DNA from: a virus
Length of the DNA stretch: 32,935 nucleotides
Reading direction: 5' to 3' (one strand)
Virus record (IMG/VR): IMGVR_UViG_3300048042_000185
Coordinates: 1 to 32,935 of that record
Shown: one piece after another, positions 15,786 to 23,939 of the stretch
Layout: every line of letters begins with the position of its first letter
How positions within the stretch are numbered: the first letter of the stretch is position 1
Notes under the pieces: generated by a model
The model's database searches: none
Seen by the model: the letters and a program-made list of their open reading frames with translations, nothing else
What the model was told of the DNA's origin: nothing
Position numbers and translations under genes: made by a program

Positions 15786-16213
15786 CGAGACTTGGCGATT
15801 GGCAAGCACGGCTCAGCGATTACATCGTGTCGAACGCCACTACGAAATTCAAGTATGGCGTGTTGGATTGCGGTCTATTTGTAGCCGGTGCGATAGAAGC
15901 AATGACCGGCATCGACCCCGCTGAGGGGCTCCGTGGTAAATACAAAAACCGTAAGGAAGCGTTCGATGCCATCGAGAGCATGTGTGGTACCCCCACGACT
16001 GAGGCGATCGCAGAGCATCTGGCCGGACAGTACAACGTGCAGGAAGTTTCCGTCCTGTTCGCTCAGGCGGGTGACGCTGTAGTGCTCCGGCGTGGGCGAC
16101 GTTCCTCATTGGGAATCGTAGCGATGCACGGCACTGAGATTCTCACACCGTTCAAAGACGGAATCCTCAGACTTCCACTGGAACTGGCAACCAAGGCATA
16201 TCACATAGGTTAA
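15782..16213 (+). CDS. NlpC/P60-like tail tip peptidase (DUF6950-type)
   Basis: The 143-residue product has FKYGVLDCGLFVAGAIEAMTG, the signature Cys motif of the papain-like NlpC/P60 fold, with Cys36 the likely nucleophile, and a downstream His in GIVAMHGTEI (near residue 119). The region between has the helical DUF6950 pattern. Such proteins sit at the tail tip and nick peptidoglycan during DNA entry, or lack activity and serve as structural hubs. Starts in an ATGA overlap; the J-like gene follows after three bases. Confidence 0.85.
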   Translation: MTRLGDWQARLSDYIVSNATTKFKYGVLDCGLFVAGAIEAMTGIDPAEGLRGKYKNRKEAFDAIESMCGTPTTEAIAEHLAGQYNVQEVSVLFAQAGDAVVLRRGRRSSLGIVAMHGTEILTPFKDGILRLPLELATKAYHIG

Positions 16214-16216
16214 GAG

Positions 16217-19200
16217 ATGGCTAAAGCAGTAACAGAGATCGCAATCGGCGCAGCGGCTATAGGGGCCGCATTCTTGATTCCCGGCGGCGGTATCGCCATT
16301 GGCAGCATGGTCATGTCCCACGCCGCAGCAGTGGGTGCTCTCGCCTCTATCGCCGGGAGCGAGGTCATGGCGGGTGTTGCAGACGCGCTGAAGGGCAACC
16401 AAGGCGGCTTGGCCGTTGGCGTCTCGACGCCGATCGGGCCGTGGGGTTACATTTACGGCACACAAAAGGTCGGCGGCGTTGAAATCTTCCGGGAGAGCAA
16501 CAACAACACGGGATCAAGTTCAACTTCCAGCGACAAGCAGTTGCATCGCGTCTATTGCCTTGCTGCGCACCCCTGCGCTCTTGGCTCATGGCAACTCCGC
16601 ATCGACGGCAAGCAGGTGCTTCTCACGCCTTCCGGCTCGGGATGGCAGAGCTACTCACCCACACAGACGACACTCAATATCTCGTCGATCAGCCGCACGA
16701 ACGGCGTAGTGACCATGGTCTTGTCCGGCTCCATGCCTGCGGGTACTGATGGCAGCACGCTGCAAATACGCAGTGTCGCTGACAACACCTTCAACGGCAC
16801 ATGGACAGTCACCCAACCGAACCCCAGCGATTTTAAGACGTGGACCTACGTTTGCGGGGGCAGCAACACCGTCTCAAGCGGGGGCAATGCTCGCACGACA
16901 TACAGCGATTACAAGGGCAAAATCCACGTTGAGATATTGAATGGTAACCACACGAGTTCATTCCCGACCTTGCTCACATCGGGAACAAGCTGGAAGTCCA
17001 GCGACCTGTGCCTCGGTCGCACATTGGTTTATGTGCAGATGGGATATGACGAGACCGTGTTCCCGTCGTCCATTCCCAACGTCAGTTTTGTGATTGACGG
17101 CAAGAACGACATCTACGACCCGCGTACCGGTCTGAAAGGGTTCTCGAAGAACCCCGCTCTGTGCATCGCTGATTTTCTGTCCATGCCCGTCACCAAGGGC
17201 GGCTTCGGTCTTTCCATCGGCACCGACATCCCAACCGCTGCTCTCATCGCTGCGGCAAATACCTGTGATGTCACGATGGCACTCAACACAGGTGGCACGA
17301 CTCCGCAATACACCTGCAGCACGTTCTTCCAACTCAACACCGCACGCGGAACGATTCTCAAGAACCTACTGTCATCGTGCGCTGGTCGTATCAGCTATCA
17401 GGGCGGCCAGTTCTATATTCAGCCGGGCCAATGGGTTGCCCCCACACTCTCGCTCACAGACTCTGACCTTATCGGAGCCATTGACTGGAACCCCCGTTTC
17501 TCCATCCGTGACACCTGCAACGGTGTTAAGGGCACATATATCAGCCCGGAGAACGCATACCAGCAAGCGGACGTCCCAGCGTTCATGTGCGACGTCGCGC
17601 ACGGCTACGTCAGCGACGCTTACCTTACTGAAGACGGCGGGGAGCGCATCTTCAGGGAAGCGAACTTTCCCTGCACGGACTCCTCGGCCATCGCTCAGCG
17701 TCTCGCGAAGATCGCGTTGATGCGGACTCGCTTCCAGGGTCGTGGAACTATTCGCTGCACTCTCAAGGCATACCAAGCTGTTGCGCTGGACACCATTCAG
17801 ATCACTCACCCTCATTACGGGTGGGCCAACAAAGTGTTTGAGGCGACGTCCTCAAAGTTCGGCTTCGACAAAAGTGGCGATACCCCTCGTCCGTATGTTG
17901 AACTTGACATCGCAGAGACCGACCCGAGCATCTTCAACTGGACGCCAACAGAACAGTTGACTCCGCAGGGGTATCAGCAGCCGAACAACGTCGGAGCACG
18001 CGTCTGTGCGCCCCCAGAGCAGGTCATTGCCTATTCCGGCACCGGCGGGCTGGTGAACGGTGTGACGTGCCCATCCACCATCACCACTCGTACTGATGGC
18101 ACGGTGACGAACTCCATCTATGTTGAATGGGCAACGCCGAACGACGCCAACGTCGTTCATGGTGGACATATCGAGATCCAATGGCAAGCTGTCGGTGCAT
18201 CCACATGGACTTCGGCTGGCAAGGTTGACCCGAGCATCAACTATGTATCGATCACGGGTGTGTCCGATAGTACGAGCTACAACGTGCAAGTCAGAGCCGT
18301 CAACGCCGCTGCTGTTCCTTCAGATTGGGTGCAGGCATCACCGTACCCTGTCGCTGTGGGTGTGTCTCAGACGACCATCTCTCCGATAAAGATCATCTTT
18401 CCTCGTCCCATCGGCAATCCTCCCGTCCGCGTTTTGCCGATCGGTTCCTACGGCGTCACCCTAGACGACATTATGCCTTTGGAGCAGGGGGCTGAGCAGA
18501 CCACCGGCAAGGCGATCGACGTGTTGGTGGACGGAACCACCTATGGCCGCACCTTGCTGTCCGGACTGACCAGCGGCGGCGTGAACTTTGCTGCGCCCGC
18601 TCATACCGGACTGCTTCCTGTTGGGAACCACGCTCTATCCATCCAGCCGATCGCAGGTCTCATGCCAGCGGAGGCAGGAGCTAATGTCACTGCGAACCAT
18701 ACAGCGGCAGACACAAGTAAAGTGAACGGAGTTGCGGCTAGCAGTATCTCTCCCATCGCAACTCTGATGCCCGCCCAAGCCGGAGCAGATAAAACCAGTA
18801 GCAATCTCGCAGCAGGAAGCTCCGTTTTAGACACTCGCTCAATCAACTCCATGCCGTCCTATTATCGCTCGTTGGGCTCTGGTGTGCGTCATGAGTTTAA
18901 GACCTCAAGCGTAATTGGCTCGCCATCTACCTCAACCCTTGTCTCACTCGAAACCAGGGTGCCGTGGTATGACACTACAGGCGGGGTAATCGTACAGGAG
19001 GTGAATGCGACTGACGGCGTATTTGTGCGCAAGGGTTCCTCCGACGATACAGGCTGGGGTGCGTGGTACAAATCATACGACAACCAGAACAAGCCGGGAC
19101 TTGACAATGATGTCTTAGACGGCACGACCTACGCTCGCATCAAGTCGGCAGGTCTTATCGCTGGTGGCGTGAACTATGCAGCGAGTACCCACACCGGATT

Positions 19201-20050
19201 GCTGCCGTATACCAATCATGCGTCAGTCATCACGGGAGCCATCAACGCCAGCGGTGCTGTCCAGAACCTCGGGGGCACCGCCGCTGCGAGCATCACACCG
19301 ATCGCATCCCTGATGCCTGCACAAGCTGGTGCGGATGTGACTGGCAGCCACACGTCCGCCAACACATCAGCGGTTGGCACCAACTCTGCCTCGGATGTGA
19401 ACAACACGGTTCTCTCGGGCGGCGGGATTAACTTCGCGTCGGCACTCCACACCAACAAGAGCCTCGACAACATCGGCGACGGCACAACTTACCTGCGTAT
19501 GCCGAGTGCGAACATGGACAGCAACCGGCGCGGCCTTGTCGACTTCGGCCAAGCTCACCTCAACAAGACGATGGATAACGTGCCGGATGGAGCTACCCGC
19601 TTCGGGGCGGCTGAAGCGAGCGCAGATAAAACTGCCAATCACGTGTACTACTTGGTTCAGAACGTAAACGGGGGAGCTGCCCTCACTGCGACGCCGAAAT
19701 CTGTGAGTGGCTTTGGCCAGACGTTTGTGGTCGCATCCCCCAACGATAAGTTTCTAATCTCTGGATCAGTGCAATTCCAATCGGCAGCCTACACTGGCCT
19801 GGCCCAAATCCAGGTGCAAATGTACATTGATGGCGTTACAACTAACCAGAGTCCGATATTTATCAACTCCGGTGCGTACTTCGACATACCGAATAGCGGC
19901 AATTATTACACGGTACCCTACTATGCCTACCTGTATGGCATGTCCGCCCCCACGACCCACAGCCTGACGATGTATGTCTCGTTCAACGGCACACTCATGC
20001 CAGCGACGACCATAATCGGGGGACAAATCTTCGTGCAGCATATCACCTAA
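16217..20050 (+). CDS. J-like tail tip / receptor-binding protein (1277 aa)
   Basis: The N-terminus is a hydrophobic Ala/Gly-rich segment (residues 5-60), then AVGVSTPIGPWGYIYGTQKVGG, the start of the gpJ-type hub domain, which runs to about residue 600. A fibronectin type III-like domain follows (about 617-710). The C-terminal third is built from tandem units with the motif DGTTYxR at residues 772, 968 and 1088, and a degenerate copy at 1124, plus an intervening pyocin-knob-like segment (about 880-955, GWGAWYKSYD). The last ~130 residues are beta-rich and probably bind the receptor. This protein sets host range. Confidence 0.9.
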   Translation: MAKAVTEIAIGAAAIGAAFLIPGGGIAIGSMVMSHAAAVGALASIAGSEVMAGVADALKGNQGGLAVGVSTPIGPWGYIYGTQKVGGVEIFRESNNNTGSSSTSSDKQLHRVYCLAAHPCALGSWQLRIDGKQVLLTPSGSGWQSYSPTQTTLNISSISRTNGVVTMVLSGSMPAGTDGSTLQIRSVADNTFNGTWTVTQPNPSDFKTWTYVCGGSNTVSSGGNARTTYSDYKGKIHVEILNGNHTSSFPTLLTSGTSWKSSDLCLGRTLVYVQMGYDETVFPSSIPNVSFVIDGKNDIYDPRTGLKGFSKNPALCIADFLSMPVTKGGFGLSIGTDIPTAALIAAANTCDVTMALNTGGTTPQYTCSTFFQLNTARGTILKNLLSSCAGRISYQGGQFYIQPGQWVAPTLSLTDSDLIGAIDWNPRFSIRDTCNGVKGTYISPENAYQQADVPAFMCDVAHGYVSDAYLTEDGGERIFREANFPCTDSSAIAQRLAKIALMRTRFQGRGTIRCTLKAYQAVALDTIQITHPHYGWANKVFEATSSKFGFDKSGDTPRPYVELDIAETDPSIFNWTPTEQLTPQGYQQPNNVGARVCAPPEQVIAYSGTGGLVNGVTCPSTITTRTDGTVTNSIYVEWATPNDANVVHGGHIEIQWQAVGASTWTSAGKVDPSINYVSITGVSDSTSYNVQVRAVNAAAVPSDWVQASPYPVAVGVSQTTISPIKIIFPRPIGNPPVRVLPIGSYGVTLDDIMPLEQGAEQTTGKAIDVLVDGTTYGRTLLSGLTSGGVNFAAPAHTGLLPVGNHALSIQPIAGLMPAEAGANVTANHTAADTSKVNGVAASSISPIATLMPAQAGADKTSSNLAAGSSVLDTRSINSMPSYYRSLGSGVRHEFKTSSVIGSPSTSTLVSLETRVPWYDTTGGVIVQEVNATDGVFVRKGSSDDTGWGAWYKSYDNQNKPGLDNDVLDGTTYARIKSAGLIAGGVNYAASTHTGLLPYTNHASVITGAINASGAVQNLGGTAAASITPIASLMPAQAGADVTGSHTSANTSAVGTNSASDVNNTVLSGGGINFASALHTNKSLDNIGDGTTYLRMPSANMDSNRRGLVDFGQAHLNKTMDNVPDGATRFGAAEASADKTANHVYYLVQNVNGGAALTATPKSVSGFGQTFVVASPNDKFLISGSVQFQSAAYTGLAQIQVQMYIDGVTTNQSPIFINSGAYFDIPNSGNYYTVPYYAYLYGMSAPTTHSLTMYVSFNGTLMPATTIIGGQIFVQHIT
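18530..19600 (+). repeat. Internal repeats in the tail tip fibre region
   Basis: Protein-level repeats with DGTTYxR begin at 18530, 19118 and 19478, with DGATRFG at 19586. They are accompanied by matched blocks such as GGVNFAA/GGVNYAA, HTGLLP and PAQAGAD. The DNA copies have diverged, so this is an old duplication rather than a recent one. Confidence 0.7.
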
Positions 20051-20061
20051 AAGGAGTAACC

Positions 20062-20403
20062 ATGTCATTAACCTTCACGCTCGCTACACCTGTCAACGTC
20101 GGCTCTCTCAACCAGCCGCTCACGGTTTCGTCTCTACAACTCACTGGCCTACTGTATACGTCGACTCCAATGCTTGCGCCGATAGGCACAGGGGACCTGC
20201 AAGTGACGCTCACCGATCCAGTGAGCGGCGCTCAGGAGACGATCAACTATCAGGATGCAACCGTACTGTCCTTGTGGGAGACCGTCCCCACACCCACGTC
20301 AGGTCAGCAACTGGGCGATATTGTCGCCCAGACGGTCTTCGCCAAACTCATCGCGGACGGCAAACTACCGGCGGGAACCCTGAGCGCCTCTACAACCTCG
20401 TAA
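20062..20403 (+). CDS. Small tail-associated hypothetical protein (113 aa)
   Basis: AAGGAG stands eight bases before the ATG. The product is beta-rich and Thr/Ser-rich (SLTFTLATPVNVG, GDLQVTLTDPVSGAQET), without cysteines or a signal peptide. Placed right after the receptor-binding protein and in the same direction, it could be a fibre chaperone or small tail component. No family recognised. Confidence 0.65.
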   Translation: MSLTFTLATPVNVGSLNQPLTVSSLQLTGLLYTSTPMLAPIGTGDLQVTLTDPVSGAQETINYQDATVLSLWETVPTPTSGQQLGDIVAQTVFAKLIADGKLPAGTLSASTTS

Positions 20404-20416
20404 TCGGAGTCTATCC

Positions 20417-21262
20417 ATGCGCAAGACAATTCTTATCTTAATGCTGCTGTGCGCCGCCCTCCTCCCAGCACAGACTGTGACCGTTGTGAGTTCGCAACTC
20501 GCGGACTCAGTGGGTAATCTCGCGAGTGGCGTTCTCTATTATCAGCCGACAGACGGCAATGGGCACGCCATCGCTTACCGCAAAGGCGGCGGGGGCGCGA
20601 CTGTGAACGCCTCTGTATTGGCACCCGTAGGCGCGGGAGTCTCCACGATCTCGCTGCCGGATACAACGCTGACCAACCCTGCGAACATCTGCTTTACGGC
20701 AACATTGCAGACGAGAACGGGCGCGGGGTTAGGGTCCGGCTATAACTGCCTCCAGCCACACTACACAGCCACGAGCGCCACCGACTGGTGCCAAGCAGGC
20801 GTGTGCAACCTGGACAATTACATTCCCAATCTGCCCGCGCTCGGTACGGTGGAGACAGGTCCACAAGGGCCGCAGGGAATACAGGGTCTTATCGGGCCAA
20901 CTGGTCCGACTGGGATTGGTGCCTGCCCGATCAGCTCAATGACTGACGGGGCGACTGTTCTCCTTACGGGCGGCGCAACAGGCTGTATAGGCGGAACACT
21001 GACTCTGGTACATACAACTGCAACCCGAGCTTTGACCCTCTCTGGGTTCACCAATGGGCAGTGGGGAATCATCATCACGATGCAGGACGCTACGGGTGGT
21101 GCAGCCTTGACGGGGGGAACGGGTTGTATCTGGCAGTATCGCACCCAAGCGGGGTATGTCGCACTCGGCGCTAACGCGTTCCCTCTCACGTCTACTGCAT
21201 CCGGGAAGAACATTGTCATGTGGTTTTATGACGGAACCTACTGTTGGGCAAATGTAGGGTAG
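20417..21262 (+). CDS. Secreted protein with short collagen-like repeat (281 aa)
   Basis: A signal peptide is clear: MRKTILILMLLCAALLPAQT, with probable cleavage after residue 18 or so. The mature part has a beta-rich N-domain with several Cys, then a collagen-like stretch of Gly-X-Y triplets (about residues 148-168, GPQGPQGIQGLIGPTGPTG), and a C-terminal domain with paired Cys (CIGGT, GCIWQYR, YCWANVG). Collagen triplets usually act as trimeric stalks, as in phage fibres. The signal peptide is odd for a virion protein and suggests export by the lysogen, that is, a lysogenic-conversion factor. Function unproven. Confidence 0.8.
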   Translation: MRKTILILMLLCAALLPAQTVTVVSSQLADSVGNLASGVLYYQPTDGNGHAIAYRKGGGGATVNASVLAPVGAGVSTISLPDTTLTNPANICFTATLQTRTGAGLGSGYNCLQPHYTATSATDWCQAGVCNLDNYIPNLPALGTVETGPQGPQGIQGLIGPTGPTGIGACPISSMTDGATVLLTGGATGCIGGTLTLVHTTATRALTLSGFTNGQWGIIITMQDATGGAALTGGTGCIWQYRTQAGYVALGANAFPLTSTASGKNIVMWFYDGTYCWANVG

Positions 21263-21270
21263 GAGTTGCT

Positions 21271-22038
21271 ATGCGAAGGACCATCATAAGAGTTGTAGCG
21301 ATCATGCTTTTTGTGCTTACGTCGTCGTCGCTGCCGACCCTAGCACAGGCCACATTCTGGAACCAGAATTATCCAACGGGCCTAGTTGGATGGTGGAAGC
21401 TAGGTGAGGGCACAGGCTCGATTGCCTACGACTCCAGTGGATACGGCAACAACGGCATATGGGTAGGGGCGGCAAGTGGAAGCAGTGGGCATTATTCCCT
21501 TGGGTTTGTCGGGCCTTGGGCGGGAGATGTGCAGACGTCCAACTCTCTAAACATCCCGTATTCTCCGGCTCTTGCTTTGAATGCGAATTTCACCTACTCA
21601 ATCTGGGTGTATTTCGTTGTAGCGACGCCCGTAAGCACCTACCCGATACTGCTTGGTGACGACTCTCACCAAGGATTTAGCATACGAAACAGCGGCCCCG
21701 GAACGTCTGTCGCTGCGGAGTTCGCAACGGACTACCCCACGTGTGGCGGCACTTCGTACACTGCCACAGGGTCGATGTCTCCGACAGTGGGCACTTGGCA
21801 TTTCTTCGCTGCAACGTATGACGGTACAACCGTTAGGTTATACGTTGACGGGGCACTCTCACAAAGTAGAGCCGGACCAGCAAGCTCTAAGATGTGTTCG
21901 GCGTCATCGTCGAACGCACCAAGAATTGGGGGAGCCGGAGCACCGGTTGGCACCCACATATTGCTGGACGACGCACGGATTTACAGTCGCGTACTATCCG
22001 CACAAGAAATCGCCTGGATGTACTTAGCACACAACTAG
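21271..22038 (+). CDS. Secreted LamG/ConA-like lectin domain protein (255 aa)
   Basis: ATG at 21271 is chosen because GGAG precedes it; an earlier in-frame ATG at 21244 lies in the preceding gene. An N-terminal signal peptide (VVAIMLFVLTSSSLPTLAQA) is followed by one LamG-type jelly roll: GLVGWWKLGEGTGS, YDSSGYGNNG, FTYSIWVYF, WHFFAATYDGTTVRLYVDG, then LDDARIYSRVLSAQEI near the end. These motifs are the classic concanavalin A-like fold and generally bind carbohydrates. It starts eight bases after the collagen-like gene, so the two secreted proteins are probably made together. Confidence 0.88.
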   Translation: MRRTIIRVVAIMLFVLTSSSLPTLAQATFWNQNYPTGLVGWWKLGEGTGSIAYDSSGYGNNGIWVGAASGSSGHYSLGFVGPWAGDVQTSNSLNIPYSPALALNANFTYSIWVYFVVATPVSTYPILLGDDSHQGFSIRNSGPGTSVAAEFATDYPTCGGTSYTATGSMSPTVGTWHFFAATYDGTTVRLYVDGALSQSRAGPASSKMCSASSSNAPRIGGAGAPVGTHILLDDARIYSRVLSAQEIAWMYLAHN

Positions 22039-22078
22039 GTTACGCGACTATGGAGCTTTTCCATGAACAAGGGACAAT

Positions 22079-22375
22079 ATGGACGATAAGACCGCACAGC
22101 TATTACTGCAGGAATTCCGCGCATTTAGGGATAGTGAGTTCCGCGAGTTCCGTGAGGATGTTTCCGCGTGGAAGCAAGAATCCGGCGAACGCATAGCCAC
22201 CCTGGAGACGCAAGTCAAGGACGTGGTAGGCAACGGGCAGCCAGGCAGGATGACGCTGGCTGAGCAGGCGATCGCAGCGCTTCAGAGATGGCGCTATTGG
22301 GTCCTGGGTGGAGCGGCTGGAGTGAGCGGGGTCGTGTCGGTTGTGGCTTGGGTGATCGTCCGACTAACTCGATGA
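22079..22375 (+). CDS. Coiled-coil plus single TM protein, candidate holin
   Basis: The 98-residue product has an amphipathic charged coiled coil (residues 1-60) and one hydrophobic segment near the C-terminus (about 72-95, YWVLGGAAGVSGVVSVVAWVIV) ending in RLTR. This is the layout of XhlA-type holin-associated proteins. Position at the end of the late transcript fits a lysis function. No endolysin is seen beside it, which weakens the call. Confidence 0.6.
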   Translation: MDDKTAQLLLQEFRAFRDSEFREFREDVSAWKQESGERIATLETQVKDVVGNGQPGRMTLAEQAIAALQRWRYWVLGGAAGVSGVVSVVAWVIVRLTR

Positions 22376-22382
22376 GCGAACC

Positions 22383-23273
22383 TCATTCGTTCTCGCCATT
22401 CTCAAATACCCGTTTCTTCACTGGCTTGGGTGGTACCAAGCCGCTGTCTTCAGTTATCAGATCGCCCAGGTATTTCCGGGTTTGAGCAAAAGCTACCTCG
22501 CCGTCGATCCACTCGCTCTTGGGGATCGCCTCCGCCTCCGCGACAGCGGACCGCATCCATCCAAGTTTGGCCTGATCCTCGGCCTCGCCCTCTTGCACGT
22601 GCGGTACACTTTCCGTAGTGTCTTGATGCACAGAGCCGTCCTGATCGGATGGCAGGGCAGCGCCGGGAGATGGATGATCTCCCCGTTTGGTTTTCGGCAC
22701 TGTAGCCGAATGACTGTTGGAATTGGATTTCCTAGCGCCGGGTTGACCGGGCTCCTCCAATTCCCCAAATGTGACCGGGTCACTGAGAGATTGCGTTATA
22801 GCACTCTCTTTAGAGACTGGGACGACCGCACTCCTCCCGGCGGGCGCTGTACCGGAAACCACTGCGGTGTCGCGATCTGGGGAGCACCCTCCGATGTCGT
22901 ACTCATCAAACACAGATTCGTTCACGGCATACGGCGGCCCGTGGAACCAACCCTCGGCCTCGGCTTCGGCGCGACTGAGCGTCTGCGTCTTTGGCGGGAT
23001 CGATTGATCGCTGGAACTGCTGACGATCTGATGGTCGTCCAGGCAGATGCCGATAATCGTGCGCGTGCCGATGTCCGTGCAGCGCCACGTACGACCACCG
23101 CAAATGAAGGTCTTTCCGATTTCGAATTCTGAGTGCTTCATGCCCTCGGGAATCCATTCGGCGGCTTCTCGGTTGGCTTCCTGTTTCCTCTCATCTTGCC
23201 CATCACTTGGCATATGGCACCCCATTGGCTCAGTGTGCGACGGGCCCCCTCTGGGAGTCAACGGGTACCCCAT
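22383..23273 (-). CDS. Minus-strand phage cargo protein with conserved N-domain
   Basis: Residues about 45-140 form a compact domain: HSEFEIGKTFICGGRTWRC, TDIGTRTIIGICLDDHQIV, then EAEAEGWFHGPPYAV and NESVFDEYDIGGCS. I recall this pattern from uncharacterised proteins in Rhizobiales and other bacteria. The second half is low-complexity, acidic and Ser/Pro-rich, ending with a basic stretch. The start is uncertain: ATG at 23273 (used here), TTG at 23285 or ATG at 23213. It converges on the holin candidate (8 bases apart) and diverges from the small gene at 23429. Function unknown. Confidence 0.68.
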   Translation of the reverse strand: MGYPLTPRGGPSHTEPMGCHMPSDGQDERKQEANREAAEWIPEGMKHSEFEIGKTFICGGRTWRCTDIGTRTIIGICLDDHQIVSSSSDQSIPPKTQTLSRAEAEAEGWFHGPPYAVNESVFDEYDIGGCSPDRDTAVVSGTAPAGRSAVVPVSKESAITQSLSDPVTFGELEEPGQPGARKSNSNSHSATVPKTKRGDHPSPGAALPSDQDGSVHQDTTESVPHVQEGEAEDQAKLGWMRSAVAEAEAIPKSEWIDGEVAFAQTRKYLGDLITEDSGLVPPKPVKKRVFENGENE

Positions 23274-23342
23274 CTCGCGTTCCAAAACGACATAGACGCC
23301 AAGTTAGCCAGGAGCAATAAGATCACCTCAGTTGTAGATGGT

Positions 23343-23392
23343 TATCGTTACTCTTGTTGTACAAGTCTGGCGCTGGTTGCCACTATCGTTAC
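23343..23392. promoter_or_regulatory. Candidate operator cluster in divergent intergenic region
   Basis: TATCGTTAC occurs at 23343-23351 and again at 23384-23392, 41 bases apart (about four helical turns). Between them is CTTGT-TGT-ACAAG (23353-23365), an inverted repeat containing the palindrome TTGTACAA. This lies between the divergent genes at 23273 (minus) and 23429 (plus), a usual place for a lysis-lysogeny switch. Confidence 0.38.
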
Positions 23393-23428
23393 CTTGCGGG
23401 GGAGGCGCAACCTGGCTAGACTCGATGA

Positions 23429-23680
23429 ATGTACAACGTAGAGCAAGGCAAAGAGATTTTTGAGGACGAAAAACATCTGCGCGAGGAGATAGAGTACTGG
23501 TTCTGGGCCGTTCGCGAGGTGATGGCCGTCGTGGGCGCAGTCACTGACGAGAGGCTGTATCGGGAGGCGGTGATGTGCGCCGTCATGAGGCTTGAGATCG
23601 GCGGTCCCGCGCCGCTCGCTGCCAAAATGATGGCGCGACTCACCGGCAACGATCACATTATCAAAGCCGATGTGTGTTGA
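23429..23680 (+). CDS. Small phage hypothetical protein (83 aa)
   Basis: The 83-residue product is helical and acidic at the N-terminus (QGKEIFEDEKHLREEIEYWF), Met-rich in the middle, with no membrane segment or cysteine motif. TTGCGG (23394-23399) and TAGACT (23417-23422), 17 bases apart, would place the RNA start at about the ATG itself, so it may be leaderless; an ATG four bases upstream is out of frame. The divergent position next to repeated sites suggests a regulatory role such as a small repressor or antirepressor, but no DNA-binding motif is seen. Confidence 0.55.
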   Translation: MYNVEQGKEIFEDEKHLREEIEYWFWAVREVMAVVGAVTDERLYREAVMCAVMRLEIGGPAPLAAKMMARLTGNDHIIKADVC

Positions 23681-23770
23681 TTGCAGGAGGGTCCCACACG
23701 GCATACCGTTACCGGCTGCGGCCAAATGTGGCCATGGAGAGCGCCGCCCCCAGGATGCCACTACCGGGCG

Positions 23771-23779
23771 TGGTATTAT
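23771..23779 (+). promoter_or_regulatory. Extended -10 promoter (TGG TATTAT)
   Basis: TATTAT preceded by TGN is a good extended -10 element in an otherwise GC-rich stretch. No -35 match is found at the expected distance (CAGGAT), which extended -10 promoters tolerate. It would start RNA near 23786, upstream of the structured region. Confidence 0.42.
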
Positions 23780-23785
23780 GCTCTT

Positions 23786-23932
23786 GCCTTCGCCTGTTGA
23801 CCGCATCCGGGGGTGGTAGCAAAGCGGCGATCAACCGAAGACGACGGTGGGTAGCCGGGCGAAACCTAAGTTCCAACTCGAACACTGGGAAACAAAGCGG
23901 CCCCGGACACCAACCGGGGCCGTTCTGTTTTT
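23786..23932 (+). ncRNA. Candidate structured small RNA (~147 nt)
   Basis: Between the extended -10 element and a strong terminator there is no convincing coding frame. There is a long nested stem: CTTCG (23788-23792) pairs with CGAAG (23836-23840), GTTGA (23796-23800) with TCAAC (23831-23835), and CCGC (23801-23804) with GCGG (23824-23827), around a 19-base loop. That loop contains CCGGGG, the same word as the 3' arm of the terminator, so it could pair with CCCCGG of the 5' arm. I cannot match it to a known riboswitch or sRNA class. It may instead be a terminated leader of something shorter. Confidence 0.42.
23898..23932 (+). terminator. Strong intrinsic terminator
   Basis: CGGCCCCGG (23898-23906) and CCGGGGCCG (23914-23922) form a perfect 9-bp stem with a 7-base loop, followed directly by TTCTGTTTTT. 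On the minus strand the same hairpin is followed by CTTTGTTT, just after the stop of the gene at 23940, so it may work in both directions. Confidence 0.88.
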
Positions 23933-23939
23933 AGGCGGC

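Noticed and set aside
23840-23875. Hammerhead ribozyme or guanidine riboswitch in the candidate sRNA (CGAAAC, ACGA words)
   Set aside because: The CUGANGA core and the paired ACGR loops needed for these classes are absent.
23674-23934. 86-codon plus-strand open frame
   Set aside because: Begins with TTG, is low-complexity and Arg/Ser/Gly-rich, and runs into the terminator hairpin; the region is better explained as a non-coding RNA.
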